Shown: positions 1 through 5,341, counted from the first letter of the stretch. The stretch is 5,341 nucleotides of DNA from Prosthecobacter sp. (GCA_025869455.1 JAOZVT010000785.1:1-5341), one strand, 5' to 3'. Notes: generated from the sequence alone by a model not told the origin. Numbers and translations: made by a program.

Positions 1-1050
1 CTCTACCGCGAAGGAACTCTCGATACTTTCTCCAAAGATCCTCATTTTGCCCAGACAACGGGCATGGATGGCCACATTCCTCAGAACATTTCCTTCTACA
101 AAGGCCAGATCGGCCGGAAGACAGAAACAAATCCTGAAGGCTTCGATTACGAGAAGAAGCACCAGTGGGGAATGAGCATTGACCTCAGCAAGTGCATTGG
201 TTGCACAGCTTGCGTCATTGCCTGCCAGAGTGAGAACAACATCGCCATTGTCGGTAAAGATCAGGTTCGCAAGGGCCGTCTCATGCAGTGGATCCGTATG
301 GATCGCTACTTCGCAAGCTCCGCCTGGGGTGATAAGAAGGATGAGACTGGTGAATTGCCGAAGGCTGACGATGTCATGATCGAGCCGACTGTCGAGCAGC
401 TAGAAAATGCTGAAATGGTTCAGCAACCAGTTGCCTGCCAGCAGTGTGAATCCGCTCCATGCGAAACGGTTTGCCCTGTGAACGCCACGGTTCACACCGA
501 CGATGGTCTGAACGCCATGGCTTACAACCGGTGCATTGGTACTCGTTATTGCGCTAACAACTGCCCTTATACAGCCCGTCGCTTTAACTGGTTCGACTAC
601 AACAAGCGTCCGCTTGATGAGCTCTACTGGGGGCCTCTTTCCACCAAGGAAAAGACAGGTGTGCGCGAGTCTGTTCAGCTTCAGAAGAATCCGAACGTCA
701 CTGTGCGTATGCGTGGTGTCATCGAGAAGTGTACCTATTGCGTGCAGCGTCTCGAAGCCGCCAAGATTCTGCAGAAGCAGAAGCAGCGTGATTCGAAGAA
801 CTTCCGTGTGCCTACGGACTCGGTCAAAGTGGCTTGTCAGGCCGCCTGCTCGGCAGATGCAATCGTCTTTGGTGACCTTGCTGACGATAAATCGGCGGTG
901 AACAAAGCGAAAGCTTCACCACGCAATTATCAACTTTTGAAATACATCGGCACACAGCCGCGCACCAGTTATCTGGCCCGTCTGCGTAATCCAAACGAAA
1001 AAATGCCAGGGGCAGAGAACATTGCCGTCTGGAGCGCAAATCAAATTTAA
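1..1050 (+). CDS. actB: ActB, iron-sulfur subunit of Alternative Complex III (C-terminal part, 5' end outside window)
   Basis: The reading frame is open from base 1 and ends at TAA 1048-1050. The Met codon at 64 is internal, because conserved sequence precedes it, so no start is annotated. Known ActB proteins are about 1000 residues, with a molybdopterin-oxidoreductase-like N-terminal half lacking the cofactor and a C-terminal ferredoxin-like half; only about 349 residues of the latter are present. Four cysteine clusters are visible. The first is CxxCxxCxxxC, with Cys codons at 193, 202, 211 and 223. The second is CxxCx4CxxxCP at 436, 445, 460 and 472. The third has Cys at 532, 550 and 562 with Thr at 541 where a fourth Cys would be expected, the signature of the [3Fe-4S] site. 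The fourth has Cys at 730, 739, 835 and 847. This matches the three [4Fe-4S] plus one [3Fe-4S] known for ActB. Its role is to carry electrons from the quinol site in ActC, on the periplasmic side. It is followed by actC after 9 bases. Confidence 0.95.
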   Translation, partial: LYREGTLDTFSKDPHFAQTTGMDGHIPQNISFYKGQIGRKTETNPEGFDYEKKHQWGMSIDLSKCIGCTACVIACQSENNIAIVGKDQVRKGRLMQWIRMDRYFASSAWGDKKDETGELPKADDVMIEPTVEQLENAEMVQQPVACQQCESAPCETVCPVNATVHTDDGLNAMAYNRCIGTRYCANNCPYTARRFNWFDYNKRPLDELYWGPLSTKEKTGVRESVQLQKNPNVTVRMRGVIEKCTYCVQRLEAAKILQKQKQRDSKNFRVPTDSVKVACQAACSADAIVFGDLADDKSAVNKAKASPRNYQLLKYIGTQPRTSYLARLRNPNEKMPGAENIAVWSANQI

Positions 1051-1059
1051 GCCGGAACC

Positions 1060-2538
1060 ATGGAAGCCACTGCTACCACTCACTCTACGGAAGCCCACAC
1101 TGGCCCAGCTCGCATCTTGGATCGCGAGCCCCTGGTGCTGAACAACCGTTCCTACTCTTGGATCTCCAACCGCATTTGCGGCATTGTCGAAAACAAGCAG
1201 CCCCTCCTTTGGTGGATCCTGTTTGTTCCTTCAGTGTTGCTCACCGGTCTGACTGCCTTTTGCTTCACTTATCTTATCTCGACTGGGGTAGGTGTTTGGG
1301 GTCAGAAGCAGCCTGTGGCTTGGGCTTGGGACATCACGAACTTCGTGTTCTGGATTGGTATCGGTCACGCCGGTACACTCATCTCAGCTATTTTGTTCCT
1401 GACTCGTCAGAAATGGCGTACGTCAGTGAACCGTGCGGCTGAAGCCATGACGCTTTTTGCCGTGATGTGTGCGGGTTTATTCCCTGCTTTCCACGTTGGC
1501 CGTGTTTGGATGGTCTGGTTCTTGGCCCCTATCCCGAATGCCAATGCCATCTGGCAGAACTTCAAGTCGCCTCTCCTCTGGGACGTGTTCGCTGTGTCCA
1601 CTTACTTCACAGTATCTGTGATCTTTTGGTACATCGGTCTCATTCCTGACTTGGCTACCCTGCGTGATCGTTGCAAACCAGGTCTGAAGAAAGCTCTATA
1701 CGGCATTTTTGCTCTGGGCTGGCGTGGTGCGAACCGTCACTGGAGCCACTACGAGACAGCTTACATGCTCTTGGCAGCTCTTTCGACTCCGCTTGTGCTT
1801 TCCGTGCACTCCGTGGTGTCCTTTGACTTCGCTACTTCCATTGTCCCAGGCTGGCACACCACCATCTTCCCACCTTACTTTGTGGCGGGTGCTATTTTCG
1901 GTGGTTTCGCCATGGTGCTGACCCTCATGATTCCAGTCAGTAAAATCTATGGCTTGAGCGATCTCATTACGCCGAAGCACATTGATAACATGGCTAAGGT
2001 GATCCTGCTTACAGGAACGATTGTCGGTTACGCCTACTGCATGGAGTTCTTCATCGCCTATTACAGTGCGAACAAATACGAGCTTCAGACCTTCCAACTT
2101 CGCGGTCTGTATGGTCCCTCCACTTGGGCCTACTACTTCATGTTTGGTTTTAACGTGTTTTCTCCGCAGTTGTTCTGGTTCCGCTGGTGCCGCCACAACC
2201 TAGTTGTCGTCATGATCGTCTGCATGTGTGTGAACGCAGGCATGTGGTTTGAGCGTTACGTGATTATTGCGACAACGCTGGAACGCCACTTGGTTCCTGG
2301 TTCATGGCGCGTCTATGAAGCAACCTGGGTGGATAAGTTCACCTTCTTGGGCACCTTTGGGATGTTCATGATGCTTTTCCTTTTGTTCCTCCGTTTCCTT
2401 CCCGTGATCGCCATCGGTGAAGTCAAAGGCGTCCTTCCTCAGGCCAACCCTCACTTCAACGATCACGATGAAAAGGGCGTCCAAGAAGAGGATTTGATGA
2501 ATTACGCTGACCGCCATGTGGCGAAGGCATCTGCTTAA
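1060..2538 (+). CDS. actC: ActC, NrfD/PsrC-like quinol-oxidising membrane subunit of Alternative Complex III
   Basis: The protein has 492 residues, close to the usual ActC length. It is an NrfD-family integral membrane protein that provides the quinol-binding site of ACIII and passes electrons to ActB. I count about ten hydrophobic segments, roughly at residues 50-72, 93-115, 128-145, 172-195, 235-256, 270-292, 312-335, 357-374, 379-398 and 427-452. The N-terminal tail (1-48) and C-terminal tail (453-492) are hydrophilic. Polar residues buried in helices at family-conserved places include His103, His145, Asp175 and Asp256; the last lies in a HSVVSFDFA motif followed by PGWHTTIFPPYFVAGA. Such Asp and His residues are proposed for quinol binding and proton transfer in this family; which ones act here is inference. 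The ATG at 1060 is 9 bases after the actB stop. The ribosome site is weak (GGA at 1054-1056, very close to the start). A related paralogue, ActF, exists in ACIII, but the position straight after actB and before actD identifies this copy as ActC. Confidence 0.96.
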   Translation: MEATATTHSTEAHTGPARILDREPLVLNNRSYSWISNRICGIVENKQPLLWWILFVPSVLLTGLTAFCFTYLISTGVGVWGQKQPVAWAWDITNFVFWIGIGHAGTLISAILFLTRQKWRTSVNRAAEAMTLFAVMCAGLFPAFHVGRVWMVWFLAPIPNANAIWQNFKSPLLWDVFAVSTYFTVSVIFWYIGLIPDLATLRDRCKPGLKKALYGIFALGWRGANRHWSHYETAYMLLAALSTPLVLSVHSVVSFDFATSIVPGWHTTIFPPYFVAGAIFGGFAMVLTLMIPVSKIYGLSDLITPKHIDNMAKVILLTGTIVGYAYCMEFFIAYYSANKYELQTFQLRGLYGPSTWAYYFMFGFNVFSPQLFWFRWCRHNLVVVMIVCMCVNAGMWFERYVIIATTLERHLVPGSWRVYEATWVDKFTFLGTFGMFMMLFLLFLRFLPVIAIGEVKGVLPQANPHFNDHDEKGVQEEDLMNYADRHVAKASA

Positions 2539-2559
2539 CCCTAGAACGAAGACCAGTCT

Positions 2560-3159
2560 GTGAGCACCACCCTCAAACGAGTCCACGGCTTCCTCGCTGA
2601 ATTCGACAGCGTCCAGGACCTATATCATGCTGCCGAGCATGTCCGCGATGCTGGCTATCAGCGCTGGGATGTCCATTCCCCATTCCCGATCCATGGCATG
2701 GATCATGCCATGGGAGTCAAACGGTCCAAGCTTCCTTGGTTTGTGTTTTTCGGTGGTATCACCGGAACGACGGTTGCCTTCACCCTGCAAACCCTGACTC
2801 AAACCACCTTCTGGGGTGACATTGGTCTCGGTTTTTTGCAAAAGCTGGCAGAAACTTACCCAACGGTGGTTCAGGCTAAGCCGACCCACATTTGGACATT
2901 GCCTGCCTTCTTCCCGGTGATGTTCGAGCTCACCATTCTGTTCTCAGCCTTTACCACATTGTTTGGTTTGCTGGGCCTGATCGGGCTTCCACGTTTAAAT
3001 CACCCTCTGTTTGTCTCCAAGCGTTTCGCCAAATTCTCTGATGACGGTTTCTTCGTCTGCATTGAAGCGCGTGACCCTAAATTTTCACAGGAAGGCACGA
3101 AGTCTTTCCTCGAGAAACTCGGTGGCAAGAACGTCGAACTCGTCGAAGACGAGATTTAA
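2560..3159 (+). CDS. actD: ActD, small membrane subunit of Alternative Complex III (DUF3341)
   Basis: The protein has 199 residues, typical for ActD. A soluble N-terminal domain (about 1-57) contains the family pattern RVHGFLAEFDSVQDLYHAAE and the motif SPFPIHGMDHAMG. Two membrane segments follow, at about residues 58-80 and 114-142; the second carries the conserved PAFFPVMFELTILFSAF stretch. A soluble C-terminal tail closes the protein. ActD is an accessory subunit of ACIII with no cofactor; its exact role is not settled. The start must be GTG at 2560: the frame has a stop at 2542 and no other start codon between, and the first ATG would remove the conserved N-terminus. No good Shine-Dalgarno sequence is present (only CGAAG at 2547-2551). 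The gap to actC is 21 bases, so translation after ActC is likely coupled or at least from the same transcript. An intrinsic terminator follows 31 bases downstream, making this the last gene of the operon. Confidence 0.93.
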   Translation: MSTTLKRVHGFLAEFDSVQDLYHAAEHVRDAGYQRWDVHSPFPIHGMDHAMGVKRSKLPWFVFFGGITGTTVAFTLQTLTQTTFWGDIGLGFLQKLAETYPTVVQAKPTHIWTLPAFFPVMFELTILFSAFTTLFGLLGLIGLPRLNHPLFVSKRFAKFSDDGFFVCIEARDPKFSQEGTKSFLEKLGGKNVELVEDEI

Positions 3160-3190
3160 AGTCACTACTGACAATCAAAAATTCTCGAAG

Positions 3191-3219
3191 CGGCCCATCG
3201 AAAGATGGGCTGTTTTTTT
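3191..3219 (+). terminator. Rho-independent terminator closing the ACIII operon
   Basis: A perfect 7-bp stem (3193-3199 with 3204-3210, GCCCATC/GATGGGC) is closed by a GAAA tetraloop. It can be extended by a G-U pair and a C-G pair to nine pairs, and it overlaps the start of a run of seven T (3213-3219). This is a textbook intrinsic terminator, placed 31 bases after the actD stop. It separates the ACIII operon from the downstream gene. Confidence 0.92.
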
Positions 3220-3348
3220 GTTTTCATGAATGAGCGGATTGCCGCGCGTGGATACTGCATCAGTGACAGGAATTCCGTTTGCCGAATAGCCTGGATCAAC
3301 GATTGAAGGCAGCATAGTAGGTTCCCCCACACTCAGACGAAGTTATCT
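3220..3348. other. Intergenic spacer upstream of the transglutaminase-like gene
   Basis: About 130 bases lie between the terminator and the next start, and they must hold the promoter of the downstream gene. The best candidate is TTGCCG at 3279-3284, but the matching -10 region (around 3302, ATTGAA) is poor, so I do not call a promoter. No RNA structure or convincing coding sequence was seen. Confidence 0.5.
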
Positions 3349-4149
3349 ATGATTCTCGATGCCACATGCCAGCTAGATTATCAGGTCACAGAGGATGTCC
3401 CTGCAATCTTCATGCTACGTCCGCGCAGTGGTTGGGCCCAGTGGGTGATGCGGGAAGAGTTTCATATCCATCCGCAGGTGCCAGTCGTCGAGTTCACGGA
3501 TGTTTATGGGAATCTGTGCCAGCGGACTGTCATGCCCCCGGGAAATTTTCATCTTTCCGTTCAATACCGTGTTCAGGTTCCTGATCTAGCGGATGAAGAC
3601 TTGATGGCTCCAGTCATGCTCGTCCAGCAACTGCCAACAGAGCTCCTGCACTATCTCCTGCCAAGTCGTTACTGTCAGTCGGATCAGTTGTTAGACGTTG
3701 CTCTCGCCATCGTTGGGGATATGCCACAGAACTACCACATGGTGGCGAAGATTCGCAGTTGGATCCATCACCAAATTCGTTACGAGTTTGGTTGCAGTGA
3801 CAGTTCCACTTCCGCACTGGAGACTGTGCAGACTAAGCGTGGAGTTTGCCGAGACTTTGCTCACTTGGGCATCTCTCTTTGCCGCGCCTTGAATGTCCCG
3901 GCAAGGATGGTGGTAGGCTTCCTGTATGACCTCAAACCGATGGACCTTCATGCCTGGTTTGAGGCCTTCATTGGTGGGCGTTGGTTCACTTTTGACGCCA
4001 CTGAACCGCTGACCCGAGGCAACCGAATTGTATTAGCTTATGGGAGAGATGCCACAGATGTAGCTTTAGCTACCATGTTCGGTAACTTTACCATGCAAAA
4101 CATGAATGTCACGGTCTCTACGGTGAAGGACAGGCCAGAATGGTACTGA
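3349..4149 (+). CDS. Transglutaminase-like cysteine peptidase superfamily protein
   Basis: The protein has 266 residues, with no signal peptide or membrane segment, so it is probably cytoplasmic. The N-terminal half (about 1-110) resembles the beta-rich domain found before many bacterial transglutaminase-like cores (Bact_transglu_N type). The core follows with the full catalytic triad: Cys167 in GVCRDFAHLG, His201 in DLHAWFEAF, and Asp216 in WFTFDATE. The family contains peptidases and amide-bond-forming enzymes; the substrate cannot be told from sequence. Relatives often sit beside circularly permuted ATP-grasp and alpha-E domain genes, but no such partners are seen here. The ATG at 3349 is preceded by a weak ribosome site (ACGAAG, 3337-3342). 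It is preceded by the ACIII terminator and followed by a tRNA region, so it is likely transcribed alone. I am confident of the superfamily, not of the function. Confidence 0.9.
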   Translation: MILDATCQLDYQVTEDVPAIFMLRPRSGWAQWVMREEFHIHPQVPVVEFTDVYGNLCQRTVMPPGNFHLSVQYRVQVPDLADEDLMAPVMLVQQLPTELLHYLLPSRYCQSDQLLDVALAIVGDMPQNYHMVAKIRSWIHHQIRYEFGCSDSSTSALETVQTKRGVCRDFAHLGISLCRALNVPARMVVGFLYDLKPMDLHAWFEAFIGGRWFTFDATEPLTRGNRIVLAYGRDATDVALATMFGNFTMQNMNVTVSTVKDRPEWY

Positions 4150-4196
4150 AGTGATTCTTTCTGCAGTTTGCTGAAGAGTTCCGCCATCTTGCTGGA

Positions 4197-4225
4197 AGGT
4201 GAGATTCAATCATGAGCTTTCACCT
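4197..4225 (+). promoter_or_regulatory. Shine-Dalgarno sequence AGGTGA, able to pair with a downstream TCACCT
   Basis: AGGTGA at 4197-4202 is a six-base match to the complement of the 16S rRNA 3' end, nine bases before the ATG at 4212. It is the strongest ribosome site in the window. The bases 4197-4204 can also form an 8-bp stem (one G-U) with 4218-4225 around a 13-base loop that contains that ATG. The pairing could simply reflect that codons 3-5 happen to mimic the anti-Shine-Dalgarno. No T-run follows, so it is not an intrinsic terminator. Confidence 0.4.
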
Positions 4226-4301
4226 AACTCTTGCCGAATCGCTGAAAAGCTATATTGATAGAACGCTGTCCTGCAAAAGCGCCCGTAGCTCAGTGGATTA
4301 G
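4212..4301 (+). pseudogene. Possible truncated ParD-like (ribbon-helix-helix) antitoxin fragment
   Basis: An ATG at 4212 with a strong Shine-Dalgarno upstream opens 29 codons ending at TAG 4299-4301, inside the tRNA gene. The first 20 residues (MSFHLTLAESLKSYIDRTLS) have the pattern of a ParD-family antitoxin N-terminus: a short beta strand with alternating hydrophobic residues, then ESLKSYID starting the first helix. Such antitoxins usually run about 80 residues. Here the resemblance ends near base 4271, and the frame continues into the tRNA (starting at 4279). No toxin gene (ParE-like) is visible downstream; the other strand there carries the HupE-like gene. I infer a gene remnant cut at the tRNA boundary. 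It could instead be a chance frame in which only the ribosome site is notable. Confidence 0.35.
4251..4256 (+). promoter_or_regulatory. Candidate -10 element for the tRNA-Arg gene
   Basis: TATATT at 4251-4256 matches five of six bases of the sigma-70 -10 consensus and lies 22 bases before the mature tRNA 5' end, a normal distance for a tRNA promoter. No clear -35 is found at 16-18 bases: TTGCCG at 4231-4236 leaves only 14 bases to this hexamer. The element also lies inside the possible antitoxin fragment, so the call is tentative. Confidence 0.35.
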
Positions 4302-4352
4302 AGCACCGGATTTCTAATCCGATGGTCGCTGGTTCGAATCCAGCCGGGCGCG
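4279..4352 (+). tRNA. tRNA-Arg (anticodon TCT)
   Basis: A complete 74-base cloverleaf is present. The acceptor stem is 4279-4285 with 4345-4351 (GCGCCCG/CGGGCGC, all seven paired). The D arm has stem 4288-4291/4301-4304. The anticodon stem is 4306-4310/4318-4322 with loop TTTCTAA and anticodon TCT at 4313-4315, which reads AGA (and probably AGG) arginine codons. The variable loop is five bases. The T arm is 4328-4332/4340-4344 with loop TTCGAAT. The discriminator is G4352. CCA is not encoded, so it must be added by tRNA nucleotidyltransferase. The outermost anticodon-stem pair (27-43) is C4306 opposite A4322, a mismatch where a C-G pair would be normal. The gene ends nine bases before the stop of the convergent hupE-like gene. 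Confidence 0.96.
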
Positions 4353-4361
4353 CTCTTTGAT

Positions 4362-5003
4362 TTACCACCTTTCCCAGGCCCAATGTAGGCCGGATAGGGA
4401 GATCAAACTTAATGCGGGAAGACTAATGCGATGGCGGTACCAGGTCTTTTGCCACCAGGGACTGAAAATCACGACCAGGATGGCGATGAGGGCTAGCTGC
4501 CCCAGTTCAACGCCGAGATTAAAACCGAAGAGGGCCGAGAGGGGGCTTTGACGAATGTTCTCTGCCTGAACGAGGCTATGAGCAAAGGCGAGTCCATGGA
4601 TGCCCCCAAAGAGAAAAATCATGAGGGGGCGCCAGCGTTCGAGTTTGGTGGGGTAGAGTCCTTCCAATCCCAGCAGGGCGATGCTGAGACCCACGCTGAT
4701 TTCTACCCAGCGGCTAGGGACTTCTAACCCGACTAGGATGACCACGCCTAGCATCAGAGAGTGGGCCAGGGTGAAAAGCGTGGTCTGAAGGAGAAGGGTG
4801 GTGAGGGTGCGAGAAAGAAAGAATAATCCAAGGATGAAAGCCATGTGATCAAGCCCTTCCGGCAAGATGTGTTGAAAGCCTGAGCGCGCTTGTTGACCGA
4901 AAATATGGGGATCAAAAACCAAAGTCTCCTGGGGCAGGATCTCAGGCATCGCCACGAGCAGGAGCAGAGGCGGGGCAAGGAGAGTGTAGGGGCTCTTGAT
5001 CAT
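4362..5003 (-). CDS. HupE/UreJ-2 family membrane protein (putative metal transport)
   Basis: The protein has 213 residues, read on the - strand from ATG (5003-5001) to TAA (4364-4362). The N-terminus (about 1-20) is a hydrophobic signal-like segment, followed by a short exported stretch and about six membrane helices. Family motifs are all present: GFQHILPEGLDH (His45, Asp52, His53), FTLAHS (His81), VEISVGLSIA (Glu101), GGIHGLAFAHS (His136, His142) and FGFNLGVELGQL (Asn162, Glu166, Gln169). HupE and UreJ relatives are associated with hydrogenase and urease loci and are proposed nickel permeases. The broader UreJ-2 group often occurs away from any nickel enzyme, as here, so the substrate is unknown. 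No hydrogenase, urease or metal-regulator gene is visible nearby. No clear Shine-Dalgarno precedes the ATG; an in-frame stop upstream with no ATG between supports this start. It is divergent from radC and convergent with the tRNA gene. Confidence 0.88.
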   Translation of the reverse strand: MIKSPYTLLAPPLLLLVAMPEILPQETLVFDPHIFGQQARSGFQHILPEGLDHMAFILGLFFLSRTLTTLLLQTTLFTLAHSLMLGVVILVGLEVPSRWVEISVGLSIALLGLEGLYPTKLERWRPLMIFLFGGIHGLAFAHSLVQAENIRQSPLSALFGFNLGVELGQLALIAILVVIFSPWWQKTWYRHRISLPALSLISLSGLHWAWERW

Positions 5004-5088
5004 GGATGTTGGATCATAACGGTGGGTCGAATGACTTCATGATCATTTTTTACTTTCCTCGGGTTCTAGTATTCGCCTTCTTAGTCTC
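5004..5088. promoter_or_regulatory. Divergent intergenic region between the hupE-like gene and radC
   Basis: These 85 bases must contain the promoters for both divergent genes. The palindrome ATGATCAT lies at 5039-5046, and GATCAT recurs at 5012-5017 and again at 4998-5003 over the hupE-like start codon. TAGTAT at 5067-5072 is a fair -10 candidate for radC, without a good -35. No riboswitch-like structure was recognised. Confidence 0.4.
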
Positions 5089-5341
5089 ATGACTCATCGC
5101 ATTCATGATTTACCGGAAGAAGATCGCCCACGTGAGCGCCTTTTGCGCTTAGGACCCGGGGTGCTGACGGATGCGGAGTTGCTGGCCATCTTTATCAATA
5201 CAGGCGTGAAGGGGGAAAATGCGATCCAGGTCGCGCAAAGGCTTCTGCGTGAGGTGGGCACTCTGCGGCAGTTATCACGTACGAGTCCGGCTGAGTTGGC
5301 TGCTTCTCGGGCACTGGGGCCAGCCAAAGCGGCTCATTTGG
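5089..5341 (+). CDS. radC: RadC/JAB-domain DNA repair family protein (N-terminal part, 3' end outside window)
   Basis: The frame opens at ATG 5089 and runs past the right edge; about 84 residues are visible of a family usually near 225-230. The visible part is the helical UPF0758 N-terminal domain. It opens with IHDLPEEDRPRERLLRLGPG, then LTDAELLAIFINTGVKGENA, then VAQRLLREVGTLRQL, and reaches the helix-hairpin-helix-like RALGPAKAAHL at the edge. The JAB/MPN+ metal-binding domain with its HxH...D residues would lie outside the window. The family was named for radiation sensitivity in E. coli, but a direct repair function has been disputed; the fold suggests a metalloprotease or DNA-associated role. 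No clear Shine-Dalgarno precedes the start. The frame has a stop at 5032 and no other ATG between, so 5089 is the most likely start. Confidence 0.92.
   Translation, partial: MTHRIHDLPEEDRPRERLLRLGPGVLTDAELLAIFINTGVKGENAIQVAQRLLREVGTLRQLSRTSPAELAASRALGPAKAAHL

Noticed and set aside
64..66. ATG at 64 as the start of the iron-sulfur protein
   Set aside because: The frame is open and protein-like back to base 1, and ActB is normally about 1000 residues, so this Met is internal.
477..496. A 7-bp inverted repeat (TGTGAAC/GTTCACA) with a six-base loop inside actB
   Set aside because: It is short, lies within a conserved coding segment, and has no T-run or position suggesting regulation.
1696..2196. 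A 166-codon open frame on the - strand inside actC
   Set aside because: It lies wholly antisense to a well-supported membrane protein gene, has no recognisable family pattern, and has the low-complexity look of a reversed hydrophobic coding region.
3226..3306. A 26-codon frame after the ACIII terminator (begins MNERIAARGY)
   Set aside because: It has no ribosome site and no recognised motif; frames of this length are expected by chance.
4197..4225. The hairpin 4197-4204/4218-4225 as a terminator for the peptidase gene
   Set aside because: The stem is only eight pairs with a wobble, the loop is 13 bases and no T-run follows; it is better read as a Shine-Dalgarno with a chance complementary sequence.
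4357..4551. A 64-codon frame on the + strand starting just after the tRNA
   Set aside because: It overlaps the hupE-like gene on the opposite strand, which has all its family motifs; the frame itself shows no motif.
1..5341. CRISPR arrays, insertion sequences, tandem repeats or a transposase
   Set aside because: No regularly spaced repeats, terminal inverted repeats or transposase-like frames were seen.

Overview
The window reads like chromosomal DNA from a Gram-negative, aerobically respiring bacterium. The main evidence is the 3' end of an Alternative Complex III (ACIII) operon. ACIII is the quinol:electron-acceptor oxidoreductase that replaces the cytochrome bc1 complex in Bacteroidota, Verrucomicrobiota, Planctomycetota, Acidobacteriota and some others. 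The character of the ActB, ActC and ActD proteins, the moderate GC content and the neighbouring genes make Verrucomicrobiota my best guess, but that is inference and not shown by a marker gene.

Layout on the + strand: the C-terminal iron-sulfur part of actB (1-1050, open at the left edge), actC (1060-2538) and actD (2560-3159), tightly spaced and evidently co-transcribed. A strong intrinsic terminator (3191-3219) follows. After a spacer of about 130 bases comes a stand-alone transglutaminase-like cysteine peptidase gene (3349-4149). The interval 4150-4278 holds a short reading frame with the best Shine-Dalgarno sequence in the window. Its N-terminus looks like a ParD-type antitoxin, and it is cut off where a tRNA-Arg(TCT) gene begins (4279-4352). 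Converging on the tRNA from the other strand is a HupE/UreJ-2 family membrane protein gene (4362-5003, - strand). It is divergent, across 85 bases, from the start of radC (5089 onward, + strand), which runs off the right edge.

How the parts work together: ActC (NrfD-like, ten predicted membrane helices) should oxidise menaquinol or ubiquinol. The electrons then pass along the Fe-S clusters of ActB toward a cytochrome c or directly to an oxidase, and ActD is a small membrane subunit of the same complex. The terminator directly after actD means that actE, actF and oxidase genes, which often follow actD, are not in the same place here. The remaining genes (transglutaminase-like peptidase, tRNA, HupE-like, RadC) are separately transcribed and show no obvious functional link to ACIII.

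The region is largely ordinary core genome. The items most worth a second look are the antitoxin-like fragment abutting the tRNA, the truncated operon order, a perfect 10-bp inverted repeat inside actD, and the nearly touching convergent tRNA/hupE pair.
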